From Parcubacteria group bacterium SW_4_49_11 (GTDB taxonomy: Bacteria > Patescibacteriota > Minisyncoccia > SW-4-49-11), in the NCBI GenBank assembly GCA_003021915.1, contig PXOY01000003.1, forward strand, positions 1-5,828: a stretch of 5,828 bases of DNA, read 5' to 3'. Of the stretch, positions 1 through 5,822 are shown one piece after another. Each line of letters begins with the position of its first letter. The first letter of the stretch is position 1. The notes beneath the pieces are model-generated. The model saw only the letters and a program-made list of their open reading frames with translations. It made no database searches and was not told the origin of the DNA. The translations under genes and the position numbers were made by a program.

Positions 1-492
1 ACTCTCTTCGCACACGTTGCGGGTATGCGTGATTAATTCCTCACAGCCTTCTCCGAGAGAGGTGAGATAAATCCAGCGCGTGTCTGAGATGGCATGTTTG
101 ACGTACGTACTGGGAGATTTATAACTGAAAATGGACCGTTCGTTATTAAAGCTTAAGATGGTCGCGGAGTTGGTACGCTCTTCAGGGTTAACCGAAATGA
201 AACGTTGATCTACGGTACTGTCATCCAGGCGTTCACGAACGCGGCGCCCGTTATAGTCCGAGCCTAACGAGGTATACAAGGCGGTGGAGCGGCCCAAGCA
301 GTCGAGGCCGAAGGCGACGTTACACGCGTTTCCGCCGATGTCTTCATGAAGATCACTGACGGGGACTTTCGCGCCCAGTTCGGTACATAGCTGGCGGCGT
401 TGTCCTTCGTGGGAAGGTGGACGCACCTCAATTTCTGAGAGAAGCAGGAACCGATCCAAGGTGGCGTCTCCAATAGTAATGCAATCAAACAT
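1..492 (-). CDS. PfkB-family carbohydrate/nucleoside kinase, N-terminal part (cut by window edge)
   Basis: Reading leftwards from the ATG at 492, the frame stays open for 164 codons to the window edge, so the C-terminal half with the catalytic Asp motif is not visible. The protein begins MFDCITIGDATLDRF, the usual first strand of ribokinase-like (PfkB) kinases. It carries the glycine-rich PfkB signature at residues 53-67 (GGNACNVAFGLDCLG), followed by a strand and TSLGSDYNGRRV (74-85), the family's vG.D..G element. These enzymes transfer phosphate from ATP to a sugar, sugar phosphate or nucleoside in the cytoplasm; the substrate cannot be told from this half. The LC...GAKVPV stretch (residues 35-45) is a segment I associate with kinases of CPR bacteria. 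The start lies 11 bases after the tsaE stop, with a weak AAGG three bases ahead of the ATG, so it is probably the third gene of the minus-strand unit. Family assignment is confident; the specific function is unknown. Confidence 0.88.
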   Translation of the reverse strand, partial: MFDCITIGDATLDRFLLLSEIEVRPPSHEGQRRQLCTELGAKVPVSDLHEDIGGNACNVAFGLDCLGRSTALYTSLGSDYNGRRVRERLDDSTVDQRFISVNPEERTNSATILSFNNERSIFSYKSPSTYVKHAISDTRWIYLTSLGEGCEELITHTRNVCEES

Positions 493-503
493 AAGCCTTA
501 ATC

Positions 504-959
504 TTATTCTTGTACAGAGACAATATCTATCTGACGTCTGTCAGGAGCAAGGTGAGAGAAGTACAGGGCGGTGTGCGGATACGCTTCCAGCAGGGGTTCA
601 ATTCGTTCCGGCCACTCGATGAGGATGAGGAGGGAGGAGTCTCGCAGCAGTTCTTGAACGCCCATCTCTTGTGTCTCACTATGATGCGACAGGCGGTAGA
701 GATCCAGATGATACAGCGTCTGGTACACCGAATCGGTCAACGGAAAGGAATGCATAAGGGTGAAGGTCGGGCTGGTGATCTGTTCGGTGATGCCCATGAC
801 TGCGGCAAACGCCTTCACAAAAGAGGTTTTACCGCTCCCTAATTCGCCCGAAAGCGTTATAATCTGGGCCGACTCTCCAGCGTTTTTCTCGGCTTGGGCG
901 GCCAGTTCGTGGGCGATGGGGGAGAGCTCTTCTTCGCCGGTGGGATAGTACGTTCGCAT
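504..959 (-). CDS. tsaE: tRNA t6A37 threonylcarbamoyladenosine biosynthesis ATPase TsaE
   Basis: This 151-residue protein has the length and all the landmarks of TsaE (YjeE). The P-loop GELGSGKTS is at residues 38-46, SPTFTL at 63-68, HLDLYRL at 84-90 and IEWPER at 114-119. In the known system TsaE is the ATPase that works with TsaB and TsaD, which transfer the threonylcarbamoyl group (made by TsaC) to A37 of tRNAs reading ANN codons. It is cytoplasmic and essential in many bacteria. TsaB, TsaC and TsaD are not in this window. The ATG lies only two bases after the TAG stop of the large ATPase upstream, with no good Shine-Dalgarno sequence, so translation is probably coupled to that gene. The frame ends in TAA, 11 bases before the kinase gene. 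Nothing looks truncated, and all the motif residues expected for nucleotide and Mg2+ binding are present. The identification is secure. Confidence 0.96.
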   Translation of the reverse strand: MRTYYPTGEEELSPIAHELAAQAEKNAGESAQIITLSGELGSGKTSFVKAFAAVMGITEQITSPTFTLMHSFPLTDSVYQTLYHLDLYRLSHHSETQEMGVQELLRDSSLLILIEWPERIEPLLEAYPHTALYFSHLAPDRRQIDIVSVQE

Positions 960-961
960 AG

Positions 962-3900
962 CTAATCCGTTAACGGTGATGTTCCGAGTACGCGTTCGAG
1001 CTCGGCGAAATCGGTTTTTCCTTGAAGCACCTTCAGAATACCAGCTGCCTTCAAGGTGGTCATCCCTTCTTCGACGGCGAGGTTTTCCAGAGAGTTTCGA
1101 TCCGTATAGTTGGCGATAGCTTTGCGCAGGCGATCATTGACTATAAACGCTTCGAAAATAGCGGTCACACCTTCATACCCCGACGGACAGTCTTCTGTAG
1201 ATTGCGCTTCGTATACTGTGTCCGGAATTTGGTCATGGAAACGCGCGGGTAAGTGTTTCTTGAGTGTTTGTTTGTCTTCGTCGGTGAGTTCTCGTTCTTG
1301 TTTGCGGGAGTCACAGAGGGTGCGTACCAACCGTTGCGCCACACTGGCGTGCAGAGAATTGGAGACCTCGGTGTAGTCTACGCCCAGTTCGTGGAGACGT
1401 TGCACGGTGGAAATGGCGTCGTTGGTATGGAGCGTGGAAAACAGCATGTGACCGGTATTTGCCGCTTGCATAGCGGTGTGAGCGGTTTCTTCGTTACGAA
1501 TTTCACCGACCATCAAAACATTGGGATTTTGCCTCAAGAGTGATTGAAGTGCTTCCGAGAAAGAATAGCCTTCGGACTCATCAATCGTGGTCTGAAGGAT
1601 GCCATCCAGTCGGTACTCGATCGGATTTTCGATGGTGATGGTTTTATTTCCCGGGGTATTGATTTTCTGAAGCACAACATACAGGGTGGTGGTTTTTCCG
1701 GAACTGGTGGGACCGGTCGCCAAGATAAGGCCTTCGGGAAGCTTTAATTTTTCTTGAAGCGGCTGTATGTCGCGTTGGGGCATACCGAGATCCGCGAGGG
1801 ACATTTCCTCGATCTTCATATGAAGCAGGCGAAGGACAATGGTTTGGCCGTATCCGCCCGGCACAATGGAGACACGCGTATCCACGGTCTGTTTGTCAAA
1901 GATGCTGAAGCGGCCCTCCTGCACACCGGACGTTTCTTCGAGCTCAAGTCCCGCGAGAATTTTGACTTCTTTGAGGATTTTGGGGTAGGCGCTATGCGGA
2001 AGTTCGTACATGGTTTTCAGGACCCCGTTGATACGAAAGCGTACCACCAGAGAGTTCGAAGTGGGTTCGAGGTGGATGTCGCTTGCTTTACGGCGCATGG
2101 CCTCGGTTACCGAGAGCTCTAAAATTTTCTGGATCGGCGCCTTTTTGACAACCTGGTCCAGTCGTTCATTCGCTACTCGCTCTCGCAGCTCGTCAGTGAC
2201 GCGAATGCCGCGACTCAAGGCCGCGTCAAGTGTCTCCTCGTAAAGGTCCTCAATATATTGTGTATCTCCGGCAACAGACTCTACCTCGTCTACAGACGTT
2301 TCCCCATTAATCGCATGCAGGATCCCGTCCTGAAACAGGGTGAGCATGCCTTTCTCAATCGCCTTCCGAAACAGGTCGAATTCGGAGGCATTTTCCTCGA
2401 TCAACTTGACCATTTCGTCATCTTTCTGAAACATCTCAAACAACGCGAATCGTCCTTGGTACCCAAGGCCCATACATTTCTGACAGCCGTTCGCCCGATA
2501 TAATTTGTCAATGTGCTTGGGGACCTCCACTTGTGCGCGAGGAGAAATAACCGCAAGGGCGTGTTCCAGTTTTTCGACTGTTTCTTCGGACGGAGTGTAG
2601 GCTTCTTTGCAGTCACACAGACGTCTGACGAGCCGTTGTGCCACGTAGAGATTCATACCCGCCGCAATGAGATTGGGCTTTACCTTCAATTCTTCCAGAC
2701 GCGAGACAATACCGATCGCGTCATTCGTGTGCAGCGTAGAGAAGACCAAGTGACCGGTGAGCCCGGCGTTAATCGCGATATTCGCGGTTTTTTCATTGCG
2801 AATTTCTCCGACCATGATAATGTCCGGATCCTGACGCACGATCGATTTTAATCCGCTCGCGAAGTTATAGCCGCTGTCTTGATCCACCTGAGTTTGGTTG
2901 ACGTTGGAGAGTCGGTATTCAATCGGATTCTCAATCGTTATGGTATTACTCTCTGACGTGTTGAGATGCTTGAGAAAGGCGTAGAGCGTCGTGGTTTTTC
3001 CGGAACCCGTGGGTCCTGAGAGAATAATCATGCCTTCCGTGCGATTGAGCTCTTCCAAAAACGTACTTAAAAACACGTCGCGCATCTCAAAGGAGTGGAT
3101 GTCGAGCGAATGGATGTCCAGATTGAGGAGGCGGAGAACAATGAATTCTCCGGTCTCTCCCGGTAAAAAGGAGGCGCGTACATCAATTTCACGCTCTGTC
3201 TCTTCTTGGCTGTTAACGCGGATGGTGAACCGACCATCCTGGGCGGTGGAGGTAACGTTGAGCTTCAGAGAAGCCAAATTTTTGACGCGGGAATTGATGT
3301 GTCCGTACATGTCCGGATTTAAGAACATAACATCCTGAAGGGTTCCATCAATTCGGTAGCGCAGGCGCGCGGAGTTCTCGCGCGGTTCGATATGAAGGTC
3401 AGAGGCGCCCATGGCGATGGCACCCGCCATGAGGTACTCGATGAGCTCGGTTGTGGAAACTTTATCCAGACGATTGGCGATATCGGTGAGACTCGCCGTA
3501 TCTTGATCGATGTCCTTGACGAGCTGCTGCGGAACATCGAGATATTCTTCCACGACATGAGCTTCTTCTTGAATGGTCGCATACACGCGAAACGCTTTTT
3601 CAAGGCTTTGGCGAGACACATAGAACACCTCCGTGTTATACCCCTTCGATTTGAGGCGTTTGAGAATCCGTTTCATCAACTCATTTTTGTGGTCATGAAT
3701 CGCCACCTTGAGATGATCGCCCGAGGCCCGGAAGACGACCATCTCCGCTTCGCGCGCTTGCTCTTCCGGGATGAGTTGGATGGCCTCTTCACTGATGGTG
3801 ACGAGACGCAAGTTAATGTAGCGGATCCCGTATTTTCGGGCCCGGGCTTTCACATATTTCTCTTCTTCCTTGCGATGAAGATGGGTGATATTTTTATCGA

Positions 3901-3994
3901 TTTCGTCCCGTTGGCGTACGCGCTCGTGAAACGCGGGGCGATCTGTTTGTTTGTAAGTCGGCATGAACGTAAGTTGTTGGACTCTTATATTCAT
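962..3994 (-). CDS. Tandem double-module GspE/PilB-type secretion/pilus ATPase
   Basis: This 1,010-residue protein contains two complete type II secretion/type IV pilus assembly ATPase modules; the usual GspE/PilB is about 550-600 residues. Module 1 has a GspE N-terminal (MshEN-like) domain at about 45-140, SDLHIEP at 198-204, Walker A GPTGSGKT at 327-334, Asp box TIENPIEY at 353-360, Walker B with the catalytic Glu (MVGEIRN, 394-400) and a His box at 413-426. It also has a four-cysteine zinc-type motif (C460, C462, C504, C507). Module 2 has no second N-terminal domain but repeats SDIHLEP (638-644), Walker A GPTSSGKT (761-768), Asp box (787-794), MVGEIRN (828-834) and His box (847-860). Only C894 and C936 remain of its zinc motif. 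Neither half looks like the retraction motor PilT. The family forms cytoplasmic hexamers that drive pilin or pseudopilin assembly at the inner membrane; no pilin, platform or secretin gene is in the window. The first ATG (3994) lies on a -10 element, so the real start may be the ATG at 3964 (MPTYKQ, giving 1,000 residues). The module pattern is certain; the exact machine served is not. Confidence 0.95.
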   Translation of the reverse strand: MNIRVQQLTFMPTYKQTDRPAFHERVRQRDEIDKNITHLHRKEEEKYVKARARKYGIRYINLRLVTISEEAIQLIPEEQAREAEMVVFRASGDHLKVAIHDHKNELMKRILKRLKSKGYNTEVFYVSRQSLEKAFRVYATIQEEAHVVEEYLDVPQQLVKDIDQDTASLTDIANRLDKVSTTELIEYLMAGAIAMGASDLHIEPRENSARLRYRIDGTLQDVMFLNPDMYGHINSRVKNLASLKLNVTSTAQDGRFTIRVNSQEETEREIDVRASFLPGETGEFIVLRLLNLDIHSLDIHSFEMRDVFLSTFLEELNRTEGMIILSGPTGSGKTTTLYAFLKHLNTSESNTITIENPIEYRLSNVNQTQVDQDSGYNFASGLKSIVRQDPDIIMVGEIRNEKTANIAINAGLTGHLVFSTLHTNDAIGIVSRLEELKVKPNLIAAGMNLYVAQRLVRRLCDCKEAYTPSEETVEKLEHALAVISPRAQVEVPKHIDKLYRANGCQKCMGLGYQGRFALFEMFQKDDEMVKLIEENASEFDLFRKAIEKGMLTLFQDGILHAINGETSVDEVESVAGDTQYIEDLYEETLDAALSRGIRVTDELRERVANERLDQVVKKAPIQKILELSVTEAMRRKASDIHLEPTSNSLVVRFRINGVLKTMYELPHSAYPKILKEVKILAGLELEETSGVQEGRFSIFDKQTVDTRVSIVPGGYGQTIVLRLLHMKIEEMSLADLGMPQRDIQPLQEKLKLPEGLILATGPTSSGKTTTLYVVLQKINTPGNKTITIENPIEYRLDGILQTTIDESEGYSFSEALQSLLRQNPNVLMVGEIRNEETAHTAMQAANTGHMLFSTLHTNDAISTVQRLHELGVDYTEVSNSLHASVAQRLVRTLCDSRKQERELTDEDKQTLKKHLPARFHDQIPDTVYEAQSTEDCPSGYEGVTAIFEAFIVNDRLRKAIANYTDRNSLENLAVEEGMTTLKAAGILKVLQGKTDFAELERVLGTSPLTD

Positions 3995-4020
3995 TATAGC
4001 TCACATGCGCGGGAGCGCAA
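3993..4020 (-). promoter_or_regulatory. Probable sigma70-type promoter of the ATPase-tsaE-kinase unit
   Basis: Read on the minus strand there is a perfect -10 hexamer TATAAT at 3998-3993, preceded after 16 bases by TTGCGC (4020-4015), a weak -35 matching TTGACA at three positions. Transcription would start near 3986. That is downstream of the first ATG (3994-3992), which overlaps the -10 itself, so this promoter would make the ATG at 3964 the first usable start. The alternative is that an unseen promoter further upstream drives the longer form. Confidence 0.5.
4006..4019. promoter_or_regulatory. Small inverted repeat over the -35 of the leftward promoter
   Basis: TGCGC (4006-4010) and GCGCA (4015-4019) form a perfect five-base inverted repeat around GGGA. 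It lies across the spacer and most of the -35 hexamer of the leftward promoter, in the divergent region between the ATPase gene and pgk. It could be an operator half-site pair, but it is short enough to arise by chance and no regulator is encoded here. Confidence 0.15.
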
Positions 4021-4047
4021 AGTCTCTTTCTATGGAATGGAAGCGTG

Positions 4048-4056
4048 TGCTATACT
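4048..4056 (+). promoter_or_regulatory. Extended -10 promoter of pgk
   Basis: TGCTATACT at 4048-4056 is an extended -10 element (TGnTATAAT with one mismatch). The region 16-18 bases upstream (around 4027-4034) has no good -35, as is usual for extended -10 promoters. Transcription would begin near 4063, leaving about 18 bases ahead of the pgk ATG at 4081. This excludes the upstream in-frame GTG at 4045 as the start. It points away from the ATPase promoter, making the region divergent. Confidence 0.5.
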
Positions 4057-4080
4057 ACGATCAAATGTTTCAAAACCTCT

Positions 4081-5160
4081 ATGACTTACGTTGACAACGT
4101 GCCTGATACGACATGGAAAAATACGCCCGTCTTGGTGCGCGTGGATGTGAATGAGCCGGTGGACGAGTATGGCGTTCCTCAGAGTACGTTTCGGATTGAG
4201 CGAAGTATACCGACGATCGCCTATCTAGCCGAGCGTGGAGCCAAGGTTATTCTGTTGGCACATCTCGGGAAGCCGGAGGGAAAGCCCGTTTCCAAACTTA
4301 CTCTGCGCCACATTGCTCAAGAATTAGGCCACCAGATGAAGCGTGACGTCTCGTTTACTTCAAACGTGTATGGAGACGAACTCGATAATCACGTACAGGA
4401 GATGACGGAAGGAGAAATTCTGATGCTTGAGAACACGCGGTTTGCGCCGGGAGAGACGAACAATAGTGATCAATTGGCTGACGCGTGGGCGGGATACGGC
4501 AAGCGGTACGTCAATAACGCGTTCGCCACGTCCCATCGAGAACACGCTTCCTTAGCGGCTATTACTCAGTTTGTGCCCTCGTACGCGGGGTTGTTGGTTA
4601 AGGAAGAAGTGCACACGCTCGATCGCGTCTTAGAAGAGCCGCCGTCTCCGTCCGTGGCAATCATGGGGGGAGCGAAGGTTGAGACCAAGTTGCCGCTCGT
4701 GTCGTTTTTTGCTGAGCGCTTTGACTATGTCTTGGTTGGAGGCTTAGTGGGCAACACGTATCTTGATCGGAACACCCGCGAGCCCGGCTCGAACATCTAT
4801 TTGCCGACGGATTTTGCCGACGAGGAACGCTTGGACATCGGCGAAGAAACCATTGAAAAATTTCAGAGTATTATCCGCAAAGCGTCCTGTGTGTTTTGGA
4901 ACGGACCTATGGGCAAAATAGAAGAGTCTCCGTTTGATCACGGAACCAAGCAAATTATGAACACGATCATGGCCAATGAAGATTGTTACGCGGTAGCAGG
5001 TGGCGGAGAAACAGCGTACAGTATTGAGCGGTGGGGGGATAGAGGAGAGTTCGATTTTGTCTCGACAGGCGGCGGAGCGCTTCTTCGCTACATTCAAGAC
5101 GGAACATTACCAGCGTTGGAATGGCTTTCCAAGGAGTCCGACCCAGAACAGAACGTATAA
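4081..5160 (+). CDS. pgk: Phosphoglycerate kinase (short form)
   Basis: The 359-residue product is a phosphoglycerate kinase, which converts 1,3-bisphosphoglycerate and ADP to 3-phosphoglycerate and ATP in glycolysis. In order it shows VLVRVDVNEP (17-26), FRIERSIPTI (37-46), the HLGKP loop (61-65), LENTRF (116-121), VNNAFATSHREHAS (144-157), AGLLVKEE (169-176), MGGAKVETK (195-203), VGGLVGNTYL (219-228), LDIGEETI (251-258), the nucleotide loop WNGPMG (273-278), GGGE (307-310) and STGGGA (328-333). The usual bacterial length is about 390-400 residues. The shortfall lies mainly between the GNTYL helix and WNGPMG. The normal VNDAFG.aHR motif reads VNNAFATSHR. I chose the ATG at 4081 over the GTG at 4045 because the family begins about 16 residues before the RVD motif and because an extended -10 covers the GTG. 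No Shine-Dalgarno sequence precedes it. The pyrophosphatase gene follows after 11 bases, probably in the same transcript. Confidence 0.97.
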   Translation: MTYVDNVPDTTWKNTPVLVRVDVNEPVDEYGVPQSTFRIERSIPTIAYLAERGAKVILLAHLGKPEGKPVSKLTLRHIAQELGHQMKRDVSFTSNVYGDELDNHVQEMTEGEILMLENTRFAPGETNNSDQLADAWAGYGKRYVNNAFATSHREHASLAAITQFVPSYAGLLVKEEVHTLDRVLEEPPSPSVAIMGGAKVETKLPLVSFFAERFDYVLVGGLVGNTYLDRNTREPGSNIYLPTDFADEERLDIGEETIEKFQSIIRKASCVFWNGPMGKIEESPFDHGTKQIMNTIMANEDCYAVAGGGETAYSIERWGDRGEFDFVSTGGGALLRYIQDGTLPALEWLSKESDPEQNV

Positions 5161-5171
5161 TACCAGCATCT

Positions 5172-5717
5172 ATGAGCATTTACTTCGTAACCGGCAATCA
5201 GAACAAACTCTCGGAAGTACAGGCCGTAATGCCTCAGATCGAGGGATGGGAAGTTGATTTGCCGGAAATTCAAGACATTGACCCCCAAGCGATTATTGAA
5301 GCGAAACTGGACGCGGCGGGAACCGAATACACCGTGATGGTGGAAGACACGTCACTCTATATAGACGCGATGAATGGTCTGCCCGGTCCGTTGGTGAAGT
5401 GGTTCCTAAAAACCGTGGGCGTGGAGGGGATGTATCAGATGACCGAGTGCTTAGGATCATATACTGCTACCGCCAAGACCACCATTGGCTATCAAGCTAC
5501 GGACGGCACGCGGCTGTTTGTCGAAGCTGATCTCCGAGGCTCTATTGTTCCGGCGCGCGGAGCAAACGGTTTCGGCTGGGACGTTCTCTTCCAACCGGAC
5601 GGCTACGAGCGCACCATCGCTGAGATGGAACCCGAAGAAAAACAGGAGATGAGCATGCGTACCGAGGCGGTTGAGCATTTACAGGCCAAAATCGCCACAG
5701 AAGATACGCATAGTTAG
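5172..5717 (+). CDS. Ham1/ITPA-family non-canonical purine NTP pyrophosphatase
   Basis: The 181-residue protein belongs to the Ham1 (RdgB/ITPA) family, cytoplasmic enzymes that hydrolyse ITP, dITP and XTP to monophosphate and pyrophosphate and so keep deaminated purines out of DNA and RNA. It has the opening TGNQNKLSEV (7-16), VEDTSL (57-62) with the metal-binding acidic pair, GLPGPLVKWFL (69-79), the VPARG segment (126-130), FGWD (134-137) and FQPDGYERTIAEM (140-152). GLPGP..KWFL and FGWD...PDGYE resemble eukaryotic ITPA more than E. coli RdgB. The SHR motif near the C-terminus, whose His and Arg contact the base in known structures, reads SMR at 161-163. The ATG at 5172 is chosen because the TGN motif normally begins five to ten residues from the N-terminus; an upstream in-frame ATG (5121) lies inside pgk and would add 17 unrelated residues. 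The gene follows pgk by 11 bases with no Shine-Dalgarno sequence. Family certain; substrate preference inferred. Confidence 0.94.
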   Translation: MSIYFVTGNQNKLSEVQAVMPQIEGWEVDLPEIQDIDPQAIIEAKLDAAGTEYTVMVEDTSLYIDAMNGLPGPLVKWFLKTVGVEGMYQMTECLGSYTATAKTTIGYQATDGTRLFVEADLRGSIVPARGANGFGWDVLFQPDGYERTIAEMEPEEKQEMSMRTEAVEHLQAKIATEDTHS

Positions 5718-5748
5718 AATTTAGTATATAGTATTTGGTATTTAGAAT
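5714..5748. repeat. Short A/T-rich degenerate repeat after the pyrophosphatase gene
   Basis: TTAGAAT occurs at 5714-5720 (overlapping the TAG stop) and again at 5742-5748. Between the two copies lie TAGTATA (5722-5728), TAGTATTT (5729-5736) and GGTATTT (5737-5743), a degenerate unit of seven to eight bases. The composition is sharply richer in A and T than the flanking genes. TAGAAT at 5743-5748 could also serve as a -10 for a following gene, but no matching -35 is seen. I do not recognise it as a known element. Confidence 0.4.
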
Positions 5749-5774
5749 AGTTGTAGTAGGAGAAGCCTGAAGCC

Positions 5775-5803
5775 GATATGAATAGATATATGGTTGATAT
5801 ATG
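5775..5803. repeat. Three GATAT(AT)G direct repeats, about 10-11 bases apart
   Basis: GATATG at 5775-5780 is followed by GATATATG at 5785-5792 and 5796-5803. The spacing of 10 and 11 bases is near one helical turn, a layout sometimes seen for protein-binding sites. A/T-rich sequence makes chance repetition fairly likely. The last copy runs into the hairpin that follows. Confidence 0.3.
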
Positions 5804-5822
5804 AGCCTGTCGGCTCGATATA
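5798..5822 (+). other. Small hairpin near the right edge
   Basis: GAGCC (5803-5807) and GGCTC (5812-5816) form a perfect five-base-pair stem with a TGTC loop. TATAT (5798-5802) and ATATA (5818-5822) extend it by five A/T pairs if G5817 bulges. No T-run follows before the window ends, so it is not a clear intrinsic terminator, although it is correctly placed to end the pgk transcript. An ATG at 5801 opens a frame (MSLSARYTV) to the window edge and could instead be the beginning of another gene. The two readings cannot be separated here. Confidence 0.3.

Noticed and set aside
264..488. 74-codon minus-strand open frame starting four bases inside the kinase gene
   Set aside because: It is out of frame with the PfkB-kinase coding sequence, which starts at 492 and carries the family signature; this frame has none.
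3096..3118. Tandem 15-base repeat encoding LDIHS-LDIHS in the ATPase (residues 292-301)
   Set aside because: The corresponding stretch of the second module has exactly the same length (35 residues from RLL to the EGM/EGL before Walker A), so this is not a recent insertion and is probably chance similarity.
962..3994. Reading the double ATPase as a PilB-PilT (extension plus retraction) fusion
   Set aside because: The second module has the GspE/PilB signatures TIENPIEY and the C-terminal GIL...GKT tail, and lacks the PilT-type EDPIEY and AIRNLIRE sequences.
3392..4084. 230-codon plus-strand open frame opposite the ATPase N-terminal part
   Set aside because: It lies antisense to a gene with unmistakable motifs, shows no recognisable domain, and would overlap the pgk start. 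It is a shadow of the real frame.
4065..4094. Nine-codon plus-strand frame (MFQNLYDLR) overlapping the pgk start, a possible leader peptide
   Set aside because: It has no ribosome-binding site, overlaps pgk out of frame, and has no codon pattern suggesting attenuation.
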